Assembly: GCA_945903565.1 (NCBI GenBank)
Contig: CAMDPA010000006.1
Span: 1-32,056 of the forward strand
DNA length: 32,056 nt
Direction of reading: 5' to 3'
Origin: Devosia equisanguinis
GTDB taxonomy: Bacteria; Pseudomonadota; Alphaproteobacteria; Rhizobiales; Hyphomicrobiaceae
The translations under genes and the position numbers were made by a program. This document shows positions 17,270-26,385 of the stretch, piece by piece. Each line of letters starts with the position of its first letter. Positions within the stretch are counted from its first letter, which is position 1. Under the pieces are notes generated by a model. The model was not told the origin of the DNA and searched no databases. It saw nothing but the letters and a program-made list of their open reading frames with translations.

Positions 17270-19084
17270 TTATTTCTGACCGGTGGCCGGCTGCCGGCCT
17301 TCCGTCAATGCCTTGACTTCCAGCACGATGGGGGCACTTGCGTTATCCTCCGGCGCGGCCTGGCTGTAGCGCGTCACGGCCCGCTTCTCGAGCCAGCGCA
17401 GCAAGGCGACGATGAACAGCAGTGGCATGATCTGGATCACGCCCAGGGCCGAGATCGCGCCGTAGCTGCCGCCTTCTTCCCACATCGTCAGGGCGATGGT
17501 GCCGAGCACGTGCGTGCCGGGCCCGATCAGGAACACGGACGAGCCAAGCTCGCGGACGGCCAGCACAAAGATATAGAGCCAGGCTGAGACCATAACCGGG
17601 GCGAGCAGCGGCAGCAGCACCCGCACGAAGGTCTGGGCGGGACGAGCGCCGGAAACGTGGGCCGCTTCCTCCAGCTCCTTGTGGATCTGGGCGATGCCGC
17701 TGGTGGCGAAGCGCATGCCGTAGGGCAGGTAGATCGTGACGTAGGCGACGAGCAGGATCCAGATCGTATTGTAGATCGGTATCCAGGGCATCATCAGGTA
17801 GGCGAACAGCACGCTGGCGCCAACGATCACGCCGGGAACAGCGATCGGGCTGGAAGCCAGTGCGTCAAGCTTCCAGCCGTGCGAACTGCCGCCGCGATGG
17901 GCGATCCATGCCGAAACGAACGTCAATGACACGACGATACTGGCCGCCATCGCGCCGAGCAGGATCGAGGTTTTCACCGCGTGCAGGAAGATCGGATAGG
18001 TGAGGATGAATTCGTAGTTGTACAGGCTGACGGATTCAGTCGTCGCCATGAAGGGAATCGCGACGGATTTGAACAGCGACTGCCAGACCAGCGTCAGCAG
18101 CGGCAGGCCGAGGGTCGCGATGTACATCAGCGCGATCGCGATTGTGACCGGCCAGCGCCAGGCCCCCAATGCCATCGCCACGGGTTTATAGCCCTTGCCG
18201 GTGATGGTTGCGTAGGCTTCCGCGTTGCGGGTGGCGTGCGAGTAGAGCCAAACCGCCAGCATGCAGATGACCAGCAGCGTGATCGACAACGCGCTGGCGA
18301 GGCCGAACTGCACGGTCGAGCCGGTGATGGCGCGCTGGATGTCGGTGGTGAACACCTCGATGCGGGCGGGATTTCCGATCAACCTGGGAACCTCGTAAGA
18401 TTCCATGCCGCGAATGAACAGCAGCAACACCGTCGACAGGATCGCAGGCCGCATCAGCGGCAGGGTGACGCGGAACAGCGTCTGCCAGGAGTGCGCGCCC
18501 GACATGCTGGCCGCTTCCTCCATGCGCAGGTCGAGCGAGCGCATCGCGGGCGCCAGCAGCAGGTAGGCGAGCGGGAAATAGTGGCTCGACAGCGCCCAGA
18601 TCATGCCGCCCATCGAGTAGATGTTGACCACCCACTGAGGGCCCAGCGTGTCCTTGATGATCGCGTTGACCCAGCCGATGTTCGGGGACAGGGTCAGCAT
18701 CCAGGCCATCGTCGTGAGAAGGCCGGGGATCGCAAACGACATCAGGGCGAGGCTGTGCCACAGCTCCTTGCCCGGTGCGTCCGTGCGTTCGACGACCCAG
18801 GCGACGAACAGCCCGAGGGTGAAGGTGACGATCGACGTGCCGATCGCAAAAACGAGCGAGTTCCAGAACAGCAGGTAGAGGTGCCGGCTCGTATAGGCGG
18901 TAACGAAGTTCTCAAGCGTGAAGGCGCCGGGTCCGTAGGGAGTATCCTCCGCGAAGGCCGTGTAGAGGAGTGCCGAGAGCGGCACGATCACGAACCAGGC
19001 GATCACGGCCATGCACACGATGAGTGTCAGCGTACCCGCGCGCAGGCGCGGCATGCGCCACCGTGACGGCTGCGGCGCTCGCAT
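17270..19084 (-). CDS. Fused two-domain ABC iron(III)-type transporter permease
   Basis: MRAPQPSRWRMPRLRAGTLTLIVCMAVIAWFVIVPLSALLYTAF...; two EAA loops (AASMSGAHSWQTLFRVTLPLMRPAI and AAHVSGARPAQTFVRVLLPLLAPVM). An alternative GTG start lies at 19114; the 951-aa ORF extension is antisense to the neighbouring gene. Confidence 0.88.
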   Translation of the reverse strand: MRAPQPSRWRMPRLRAGTLTLIVCMAVIAWFVIVPLSALLYTAFAEDTPYGPGAFTLENFVTAYTSRHLYLLFWNSLVFAIGTSIVTFTLGLFVAWVVERTDAPGKELWHSLALMSFAIPGLLTTMAWMLTLSPNIGWVNAIIKDTLGPQWVVNIYSMGGMIWALSSHYFPLAYLLLAPAMRSLDLRMEEAASMSGAHSWQTLFRVTLPLMRPAILSTVLLLFIRGMESYEVPRLIGNPARIEVFTTDIQRAITGSTVQFGLASALSITLLVICMLAVWLYSHATRNAEAYATITGKGYKPVAMALGAWRWPVTIAIALMYIATLGLPLLTLVWQSLFKSVAIPFMATTESVSLYNYEFILTYPIFLHAVKTSILLGAMAASIVVSLTFVSAWIAHRGGSSHGWKLDALASSPIAVPGVIVGASVLFAYLMMPWIPIYNTIWILLVAYVTIYLPYGMRFATSGIAQIHKELEEAAHVSGARPAQTFVRVLLPLLAPVMVSAWLYIFVLAVRELGSSVFLIGPGTHVLGTIALTMWEEGGSYGAISALGVIQIMPLLFIVALLRWLEKRAVTRYSQAAPEDNASAPIVLEVKALTEGRQPATGQK

Positions 19085-19246
19085 GACCTTCGCGCTATCC
19101 TCCGCAATCGCCACGGTTTCATCCCCCGATCGACTTGTGTGTTGATTTTCTTGCCCAACGAATGGCATCCCATGCGGGCGCTGGTCAACACTTCCCGCAC
19201 GTGGGCACGCTGACCGCGGCTTCGGCGCGTCTGGAGAGGCACAACA

Positions 19247-20149
19247 ATGGCATTGGCACGAATCGCGGTGGTCGGCGCTGGGCTCATGGGCCACGGCATC
19301 GCGCAAGTGTTCGCGCTGGCGGGACATGACGTCGCGCTGACCGATCCGCATGCGCCGACGTTGGCCACGGCCAAGGAGCGCATTCTCGCCAATCTGCGTG
19401 ATCTCGGCGATGATCCTGGTGCGGTCGAGCGGGTGCGCCAGGTCGCCGCGCTGGCCGAATGCGTTGGGGACGCCGACTATGTGGTCGAGGCGGCGCCCGA
19501 GAACCTGGCGATCAAGCAGAAGCTGTTCGCCGAGATCGAAGCGGCGGCCCGTCCTGATGCGATCCTCGCCTCCAATACCTCGGTGATCCCGATCACGGCG
19601 ATCATGAGCGGTCTGAAGCGCCGCGAGCGCGCGGTCGGTACGCACTGGTGGAATCCGCCGTTCCTGGTGCCGCTGGTCGAAGTGATCGGCACCGAATGGA
19701 CCAGCCAGGCCTGCATCGATACGACGATGGCGCTGCACAAGGCGGCCGGAAAAACGCCGGTACACGTCAAGAAGGATGTGCCGGGGTTTGTCGGCAACCG
19801 GTTGCAGCATGCGCTGTGGCGGGAGGCGGTGGCGCTGGTCGAGCAGGGCATCTGCGACGCCGAGACGGTCGACACGGTGATCAAGGCGAGCTTCGGGCGG
19901 CGGCTGGCGGTGCTGGGCCCGCTCGAGAACGCAGATCTCGTCGGCACGGATCTGTCGCTGGCGATCCATCAGACCGTGTTGCCCTCGATCGACAGCCGGC
20001 CGGGGCCTTCGCCTTATCTGGAGAAGCTGGTCGCGGACGGTAAGCTCGGCTTCAAGTCCGGCGAAGGGTTCCGTAAATGGAGCCCCGAACAACAGGCGGC
20101 AATGCGCGCGGCCGTCGTGCAGCATTTGAAGAAGTCCCGCGGTAGTTGA
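19247..20149 (+). CDS. 3-hydroxyacyl-CoA dehydrogenase family protein
   Basis: MALARIAVVGAGLMGHGIAQVFALAGHDVALTD...; Rossmann GAGLMGHGIA, DADYVVEAAPENLAIKQKLFAEIE, THWWNPPFLVPLVEVI. Confidence 0.93.
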   Translation: MALARIAVVGAGLMGHGIAQVFALAGHDVALTDPHAPTLATAKERILANLRDLGDDPGAVERVRQVAALAECVGDADYVVEAAPENLAIKQKLFAEIEAAARPDAILASNTSVIPITAIMSGLKRRERAVGTHWWNPPFLVPLVEVIGTEWTSQACIDTTMALHKAAGKTPVHVKKDVPGFVGNRLQHALWREAVALVEQGICDAETVDTVIKASFGRRLAVLGPLENADLVGTDLSLAIHQTVLPSIDSRPGPSPYLEKLVADGKLGFKSGEGFRKWSPEQQAAMRAAVVQHLKKSRGS

Positions 20150-20186
20150 TGGTGCGGCAGTGGATTGGGCGTTTGAATGCCGGTGG

Positions 20187-20328
20187 CGTAGGTCGGGTCA
20201 AGCGTCGATGCGGAGCATCGCGTCCGCGCGTAGCGCGGCTCCGCCACGACGCGATGACGCGCGACCCGACATTCCCCGCGCCACCTTTGCCGTTGCACGT
20301 CGGGTCTCGTGCCTCGACCCGACCTACG
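20187..20328. repeat. REP/MITE-like inverted repeat element
   Basis: 13-bp perfect terminal inverted repeats cgtaggtcgggtc (20187-20199) and gacccgacctacg (20316-20328), with internal small hairpins (gatgc-gga-gcatc; ccgcgc-gta-gcgcgg). Confidence 0.8.
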
Positions 20329-20408
20329 AATTTCGGTGGCGGCATTGACCGGCGCGCCGCGATGGGCAAAGTCGGCGCGCTAACCGCTTTGGCCCAAGGA
20401 GCCCGCCT

Positions 20409-21470
20409 GTGGAATTCGGTGTCCAGTTCTTTCCTGTCGTTGCCTTGCACGAAAAGCCGGCCGCCCAGTATTGGGGCGAGTGCCTCGATCTGGCGGGCAT
20501 CTGCGATGAGCTCGGCTACACCTCCGTGCGCACGGTCGAGCACTATTTCCATCGCTACGGTGGCCTGTCGCCCTCGCCGCTGACGTTTCTGGCCGCGGCC
20601 GCCATGCGCACGAAGAAGGCGCGACTGATCACCGGCGCCTGCCTGCCGGCGTTCAACCATCCGTTGCAGCTCGCCAGCGAGATCGGCCTTGTCGATGCGA
20701 TCTCGGGGGGGCGGCTTGAGGTTGGGCTGGCGCGGGCGTTCCTGCCGCTGGAGTTCGTGCGCTTCGGGGTGAGCCTCGATCAGAGCCGCGCGCGCTTCGA
20801 GGAAGGACTGGCGGTGCTGACGCGCCTGTTGACCGAGGAGAACGTGTCGCACGAGGGCCGGTTCCATACGTTCAAGGACACGACGACCTATCCGCGCCCG
20901 ACGCAGCTACCCCATCCCCCGCTGTGGGTGGCGGCGATCGCGACGCCGGAGAGCTTCGTCAACGCGGGCCGGCTTGGGCACGGCGTGATGGCGATCCCGA
21001 TGACCGGCGGCAAGATGCAGGAACTGCTCGGGCTTTATCGTGATGCGTGGCGTTCGGCGGGGCATCCCGGGAACGGCCGCGTGATGCTGGCGTTCCATAT
21101 GTATTGCACGCCGACGGAAGCCCAGGCCCGCGCCGACAGCGAGGCCGATCTCAACTATTACCTCTCGTCGGTCGTGGAAGCCGCCGGCGATTGGACGGGC
21201 GGTGCCTCGACCAAGGACTATCCCGGTTACGACAAGATGATCGCGGAGTTCGCCAAGGAGTCCTGGCAAACCCAGGTCGACAAGGGCGTCGCCTGGATCG
21301 GCACGCCCAAGCGTCTCGTCGAGATGATCCGCGGGTACGCCGCCGAAATCGGCGGCTGGGACATTGCCTCGATGCAGGTCAACTTCGGTGTGATGCCGAA
21401 GGACAAGGCCGAAGCCTCGATGCGGTTGTTCGCGAAAGAGGTGATGCCGGAATTCGTAGGTCGGTGCTGA
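20409..21470 (+). CDS. LLM class flavin-dependent oxidoreductase (luciferase-like)
   Basis: MEFGVQFFPVVALHEKPAAQYWGECLDLAGICDELGYTSVRTVEHYFHRYGG...; GGRLEVGLARAF and RFEEGLAVLTRLLTEENVSHEGRFHTFKD motifs. Final codons and stop overlap an inverted repeat. Confidence 0.92.
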   Translation: MEFGVQFFPVVALHEKPAAQYWGECLDLAGICDELGYTSVRTVEHYFHRYGGLSPSPLTFLAAAAMRTKKARLITGACLPAFNHPLQLASEIGLVDAISGGRLEVGLARAFLPLEFVRFGVSLDQSRARFEEGLAVLTRLLTEENVSHEGRFHTFKDTTTYPRPTQLPHPPLWVAAIATPESFVNAGRLGHGVMAIPMTGGKMQELLGLYRDAWRSAGHPGNGRVMLAFHMYCTPTEAQARADSEADLNYYLSSVVEAAGDWTGGASTKDYPGYDKMIAEFAKESWQTQVDKGVAWIGTPKRLVEMIRGYAAEIGGWDIASMQVNFGVMPKDKAEASMRLFAKEVMPEFVGRC

Positions 21471-21556
21471 GCGCCCGTTGCGCGAAGCCCGACAGGCTAC
21501 CGCTAACGTTGCGCGGGGAATGTCGGGCTTCGCAAAATGCTCAGCACCGACCTACG
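21455..21556. repeat. Nested inverted repeat element overlapping the 3' end of the LLM gene
   Basis: Outer arms cgtaggtcggtgctgagc (21455-21472) and gctcagcaccgacctacg (21539-21556); inner arms gcgaagcccgaca and tgtcgggcttcgc. 21455-21475 is the exact reverse complement of window bases 1-21. Confidence 0.88.
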
Positions 21557-21688
21557 CCACCGACTTCGTACGGGGCGAGGTACGAGACCCGACGAGCAAC
21601 GGTGAATGTGTGTCGTGGACCTACGCAATGGCGACATATTGCGCGCAACCCGTGACAAGGGCGGCTGTGCGGGCTATCTCCCGGCCCC

Positions 21689-23593
21689 ATGCTTCACATC
21701 AATGAACTCAGCTACCGGATCGAGGGGCGCCCGATCCTCGAAGGCGCATCCGTCGGCATTCCCGAAGGCCATAAGGTCGGCCTCGTCGGCCGCAACGGAG
21801 CGGGCAAGACGACGCTGCTGCGGCTGGTCGCGGGGGAAATCGCGCCGGATCTGGGCACCATCACGCAGCCCCGGGGGGCGCGGATCGGCTACGTTATGCA
21901 GGAAGCGCCGGGCGGCGACGACAGTTTGCTCGACTGGGTTCTGGCGAGCGACAAGGAGCGGGCCAGCCTGCTCGCGGAGGCAGAAACCGCCACGGACCCG
22001 CAACGCATCGCGGACGTTCACACGCGGCTCGCGGACATGGATGCGCATTCGGCGCCAGCGCGCGCGGCCCAGATCCTCGCGGGCCTCGGATTTGACGATG
22101 AGGCGCAGCAGCGCGCCTGCCGCGACTTCTCCGGTGGTTGGCGGATGCGCGTGGCGCTGGCTTCGGTGCTGTTTCTCGAGCCGGAATTGCTGTTGCTCGA
22201 CGAGCCGACCAACTATCTCGATCTCGAGGGCACGTTGTGGCTCGAGACGCATCTGCGGACCTATCCGCACACCGTGCTGATGGTCAGCCACGATCGCGAC
22301 CTGCTCAACCGCGCGGTCGGCTTCATCCTGCATCTGGATCGGGGACGGCTCACGCTCTACACCGGCGGCTACGACGACTTCGAGGAGCAGCGCCGCGCGA
22401 AGTTCGATCTCGACCTGAAGATGAAGAAGAAGCAGGACGAGCAGCGCAAACACCTGGAAGCGTTCATCATCCGCTTCAAGGCGAAGGCGAGCAAGGCGAG
22501 CCAGGCGCAGAGCCGCGTCAAGGCCCTGGCCAAGATGAAACCAATCGCGGCGGCCGTCGAGGACCGCGTCGTCCCGTTCAATCTGACGAGCCCGGCGAAG
22601 GCGTTGGCGAGCCCGCTGATCCGCATCGAGGAGGCGAGCGTCGGTTACCAGGTGGGGCAACCGATTCTGCGCGGGCTCGATCTGCGCATCGATCACGACG
22701 ACCGGATCGCGCTGCTCGGCCAGAACGGCAACGGCAAGTCGACGTTCGCCAAGCTGCTCGCCGGGCGGCTTGCGCCGATGACGGGCAAGATCTTCGGCGT
22801 GTCGCGGGTGGAGGTCGGGTTCTTCGCGCAGCATCAGCTCGAGGATCTGGTCGAGACCAAGACGCCCTACGACTACATGACCGGCCTGTTGCCGGATGCG
22901 ACAGAAGCGCAGCGGCGGACGCGACTGGGCACGTATGGCTTCTCCTACGACAAGGCCGATACCAAGTGCGTGAACCTGTCGGGCGGCGAGAAAGCGCGGC
23001 TGCTGCTGATGCTGACCGCTTTCAAGGGGCCGCACCTGCTCATTCTCGACGAGCCGACCAACCACCTCGATGTCGATAGCCGTGAGGCGCTGATCCATGC
23101 GCTCAACGACTACGAGGGCGCGGTGATCCTGATCAGCCACGACCGGCATCTGGTGGAGGCGTGCGCAGACCGGCTGTGGATCGTGCGTGGCGGCACCGTG
23201 CAATCGTATGACGGCGACATGGAGAGCTATCGCGAGCTGCTGCTGTCGGAGCGGTCGACCGGGCGTGCGCGCAACACGCAGCCCGCGCGCAACGGCGGCG
23301 ATGCATCGGGGCCGTCGCGGCAGGATGCGCGGCGGTTAGCGGCGGAACGGCGGGCGGGATTGGCGCCACTGCGCAAGATTATGCAGAGCGCGGAAAAGAA
23401 GATCGAGCAGCTTACGGCCGAGATTACCAGGCGCGACGCGGCGCTGGCCGATCCTGAACTCTACGCCAAGGACCCGGAACGCGCGAAAAAGCTCGTCATG
23501 GAGCGCGGTCAGCTCGCGAAAGACCTCGCGGGCGCGGAGGAAGCCTGGCTCGTCGCCACGGAAGCTTACGAGGCGGCCGGGCAGGAGGCGTAG
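21689..23593 (+). CDS. ABC-F family ATP-binding protein (YheS/Uup-like)
   Basis: Two ATPase modules: GRNGAGKTTLLRL...FSGGWRMRVALASVLFLEPELLLLDEPTNYLD and GQNGNGKSTFAKLL...LSGGEKARLLLMLTAFKGPHLLILDEPTNHLD, with an inter-domain basic linker. Confidence 0.96.
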   Translation: MLHINELSYRIEGRPILEGASVGIPEGHKVGLVGRNGAGKTTLLRLVAGEIAPDLGTITQPRGARIGYVMQEAPGGDDSLLDWVLASDKERASLLAEAETATDPQRIADVHTRLADMDAHSAPARAAQILAGLGFDDEAQQRACRDFSGGWRMRVALASVLFLEPELLLLDEPTNYLDLEGTLWLETHLRTYPHTVLMVSHDRDLLNRAVGFILHLDRGRLTLYTGGYDDFEEQRRAKFDLDLKMKKKQDEQRKHLEAFIIRFKAKASKASQAQSRVKALAKMKPIAAAVEDRVVPFNLTSPAKALASPLIRIEEASVGYQVGQPILRGLDLRIDHDDRIALLGQNGNGKSTFAKLLAGRLAPMTGKIFGVSRVEVGFFAQHQLEDLVETKTPYDYMTGLLPDATEAQRRTRLGTYGFSYDKADTKCVNLSGGEKARLLLMLTAFKGPHLLILDEPTNHLDVDSREALIHALNDYEGAVILISHDRHLVEACADRLWIVRGGTVQSYDGDMESYRELLLSERSTGRARNTQPARNGGDASGPSRQDARRLAAERRAGLAPLRKIMQSAEKKIEQLTAEITRRDAALADPELYAKDPERAKKLVMERGQLAKDLAGAEEAWLVATEAYEAAGQEA

Positions 23594-23655
23594 AGACGGG
23601 CGAGTGGCCCTGTTTTTGCGTGGCGCCGGGCGTGGGCTCAGCGGTCGGTGCCAAA

Positions 23656-24183
23656 ATGAAACAGCTAATGATTGTGGCAGCGCTTGCTATCGGATCGATC
23701 GCATCAGCGACCGGTGCGATTGCGCAAGGGGTGAGCCAAAATGTGAACATCGGTGCGTTCGTGCCGAAGTTCTGCACCGTCGGCGGAAGCATCAAACCGA
23801 TCGATCTCACGATCAGCATTCCGGTTAGCGCCACGGGGACCGTGAACACGGCCGTGCAATCGTTTACTGCCCACTCGATTATCTGCAACGCGCCGGCCGA
23901 GGTGGTGGCCATGTCTATGCTTGGTGGGGCCAAAGGCACCGCTGGCGGGTCGCCAAGTGTGGTGAACTACGTTGTTACAGCGAGCTTTGGCGGGGCCACG
24001 TCGACGATCAACACGGCGGTGGTGCCAACCGCGACATCGGCCGAGCGCGGGAGCAAGGCTTCAACGTCCAGCGCTACCATGGGCAACCTGGTCATCACCG
24101 TCACCCCGGTTCAGCCAGACGTACCCCTCGTATCGGCAACCACCTTCACCGATAGTCTGCGGGTCACGCTCCAGCCGCGGTGA
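23656..24183 (+). CDS. Secreted protein resembling DUF4402/spore-coat-U-like domain
   Basis: MKQLMIVAALAIGSIASATGAIAQGVSQNVNIGAFVPKFCTVGG... signal peptide; Cys-containing beta-rich protein ending TTFTDSLRVTLQPR. Confidence 0.6.
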   Translation: MKQLMIVAALAIGSIASATGAIAQGVSQNVNIGAFVPKFCTVGGSIKPIDLTISIPVSATGTVNTAVQSFTAHSIICNAPAEVVAMSMLGGAKGTAGGSPSVVNYVVTASFGGATSTINTAVVPTATSAERGSKASTSSATMGNLVITVTPVQPDVPLVSATTFTDSLRVTLQPR

Positions 24184-24200
24184 CGCTCGGCAATGTTCGA

Positions 24201-24623
24201 TTACCGCCGGTACGGGAAGCAGCGCACGGGGTCGAGCACCAGGCCGTAGTGCTTGCCGAGGGCGCGGATCGAGTCGGCGTAGAGCTGATAGGGATCGGCG
24301 TTGGATGGGCCGACGATGATCGGCCGGAAGGTCTTGTCCTCCTTCGCACCGGGCGGCAGCATCGCGGTGGCGAGGCCCTTGCCCTCGTTGTCGCGCAGCG
24401 TGAGGAACAGCGGCATCACGCGCTGGACATGGCTTTTCAGGCCGATTTTCTGCTCGAATGGCCGGCTTGATGCCGGCGGTACGTACGCTTTGACGGCGTT
24501 CTCATAGGCCTGCCGGTAGTACTTCTCGACGGCATGGCTCATCAGTTGCGATTCCTGGATCGCTTCCGCCTCGGTATCCATGCGGAACCAGGTGCCATGT
24601 GGAGCATCGCACACGAACTGCAT
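24201..24623 (-). CDS. Conserved-looking hypothetical protein
   Basis: MQFVCDAPHGTWFRMDTEAEAIQESQLMSHAVEKYYRQAYENAVKAYVPP...; non-low-complexity composition; same strand as the adjacent hydrolase gene. Confidence 0.65.
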   Translation of the reverse strand: MQFVCDAPHGTWFRMDTEAEAIQESQLMSHAVEKYYRQAYENAVKAYVPPASSRPFEQKIGLKSHVQRVMPLFLTLRDNEGKGLATAMLPPGAKEDKTFRPIIVGPSNADPYQLYADSIRALGKHYGLVLDPVRCFPYRR

Positions 24624-24747
24624 TGTGCCCTCCCGACAGTTACGCGCCCGATCGACAGGCGAAAATTAGTCGCGACGTAGCACTATAGCAGATCCCGGAT
24701 CGCTCCGGAGATCACGATCCAGGGCAAAACGAAAATTATCTCGCGTG

Positions 24748-25542
24748 TTATCCGCCGTGTTTGCGGAAGAACGCTTCGACGCGGCTGTGGAACAGGTCGG
24801 GATGCTCCATGTAGAAGAAGTGCCCGCCGGGAAGCTGGACGAACTCCGCGCCGGGGATCGCGGCGGCCATCTGTTCCGACAGGTGCGGGGGCGTGCAGAA
24901 ATCGGACTGGCCGACGATCACCATCGCGGGGCAGGTGACGCCGCCGAGATCGGCAAGGCGGTCGTGGTTCAGGATCATGTCCATGCGGGCGAGTGCGATG
25001 TCGGCCGCCGAGGCGTTCTTGCTGGCCGCCTCGATCCAGCCCTGCACAACGGGTTCGTTGGTCATCTGGAAGCGCGGGTCGAACAGGAAAAGCGCTGCCA
25101 TTTCGGTGGCGGCCTTGACGCCGGCGGAACCGATCATCTGGGCGCGGGCGGCGAACTGGCGGCGGAAGAACGGATCGACGCGGGCCCACGAGGAGGCGAT
25201 CGTCGCGGTCTTCACGAGCGCGGGATGCTCCAACGCCAACGCTTGCGTGATCGCACCACCGGTCGAGGAGCCGACGCAATGCACCGGGCCGACGCCGAGC
25301 TTTTCGCAGATTGCTGCGAAGTCGGCGGCGTGCTGGCTGATCGTCTGGCCCTTGGGCGTGTGGCTCGATTTGCCGGTGCCGCGGTGGTCGGGGATGATGA
25401 CAGTGTGGTTCTTGTCGAACAGCGCCTTCTGGGGGCCCCACGTCGCGCCGGTGCCGGCGAGGCCGGCGATCAACAGCACGGGGCTGCCGGAACCCGAAAC
25501 CTCGTAATAGATCTCGGCATCCGTCGATTGGATCATCGGCAT
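24748..25542 (-). CDS. Alpha/beta fold hydrolase
   Basis: MPMIQSTDAEIYYEVSGSGSPVLLIAGLAGTGATWGPQKALFDKNHTVIIPDHRGTGKSSHTPKG...CVGSSTGGAITQALALEHP...LPGGHFFYMEHP. Confidence 0.92.
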   Translation of the reverse strand: MPMIQSTDAEIYYEVSGSGSPVLLIAGLAGTGATWGPQKALFDKNHTVIIPDHRGTGKSSHTPKGQTISQHAADFAAICEKLGVGPVHCVGSSTGGAITQALALEHPALVKTATIASSWARVDPFFRRQFAARAQMIGSAGVKAATEMAALFLFDPRFQMTNEPVVQGWIEAASKNASAADIALARMDMILNHDRLADLGGVTCPAMVIVGQSDFCTPPHLSEQMAAAIPGAEFVQLPGGHFFYMEHPDLFHSRVEAFFRKHGG

Positions 25543-25785
25543 GGTCTGGGGTTCCCGTCGAAAGGCGTGACTGATGAAGTATGAGTGGCAAGGTCTTTGG
25601 CAAGGTATGACGGGCGAGTGCCGCGGCGCAATGGTGCTGCTTGCCGCGTGATATCGCGCGGATTTCAAACGAATTTTAGGCAACGCTTAATTGCTCTAAT
25701 TCGCATGCCGGCTTTGGGTGGGCTGCAACACGTTCGCGGTAGTGTGCTGCATGGTTCGCGCGGCCGGGGCAATCGGTGGCGCGTC

Positions 25786-26346
25786 ATGGGAGCAAGAGGT
25801 CAGGTGGGACAGTCGTACGCGGAGAGGCGGCAATTCGGTCGCCGGTCGAGCAACATCAAGGGCTATGCGGTGCTGCCTGGGCACGTGCTGCTGCCGTGTG
25901 TCATCGTCAACTTGTCGGATGGCGGCGCGCTGTTGTCGTTCGATGGGGACGTGAAGCTGCCGGCTTCTCTTCGCCTGGTTGTCGATGACACCTCGTTCAA
26001 CCTGCTGTGCGAAGTACGACACCAGACAGGCAACAAGGTTGGCGTGCGCTTCGCCAGGCTGGCGCAAGGCATCGCGTTCAATCGGCATTTCCAGCGCGTT
26101 CCGACCGAGCCTGCCGATTGCGAGATCAAAATGCAGTCCCTTCGCCCGGCACCGGTAACGCCGCCGGCCAGCAATCGCGAACTGCGGCGTGCGGTGTTTG
26201 GCTTTGTCGTAGGGCTCGAAACTGACGTGATCGAGGACGATCCGCGCGAAGACGACGACGACGGTCCGCTTTCGGCCAATCCCGCAACTCTTGCTGCCCT
26301 TACCGCGTTGGCGCGTCAGTGCGCTCATATGCGGGCACCGGGCTGA
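25786..26346 (+). CDS. PilZ domain-containing protein (putative)
   Basis: ERRQFGRRSSNIKGYAVLPGHVLLPCVIVNLSDGGALLSFDGDVKLPASLRLVVDDTSFNLLCEVRHQTGNKVGVRFA; RRxxxR plus NLSDGGALL pattern. Start likely 25786. Confidence 0.75.
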   Translation: MGARGQVGQSYAERRQFGRRSSNIKGYAVLPGHVLLPCVIVNLSDGGALLSFDGDVKLPASLRLVVDDTSFNLLCEVRHQTGNKVGVRFARLAQGIAFNRHFQRVPTEPADCEIKMQSLRPAPVTPPASNRELRRAVFGFVVGLETDVIEDDPREDDDDGPLSANPATLAALTALARQCAHMRAPG

Positions 26347-26385
26347 GCAGCATTGCCCCGATGGATCACGACGCCGCAATAAAAA

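Noticed and set aside
21674-23203. 509-aa minus-strand ORF opposite the ABC-F gene
   Set aside because: Antisense artefact; no recognisable domain and the ABC-F frame is unambiguous.
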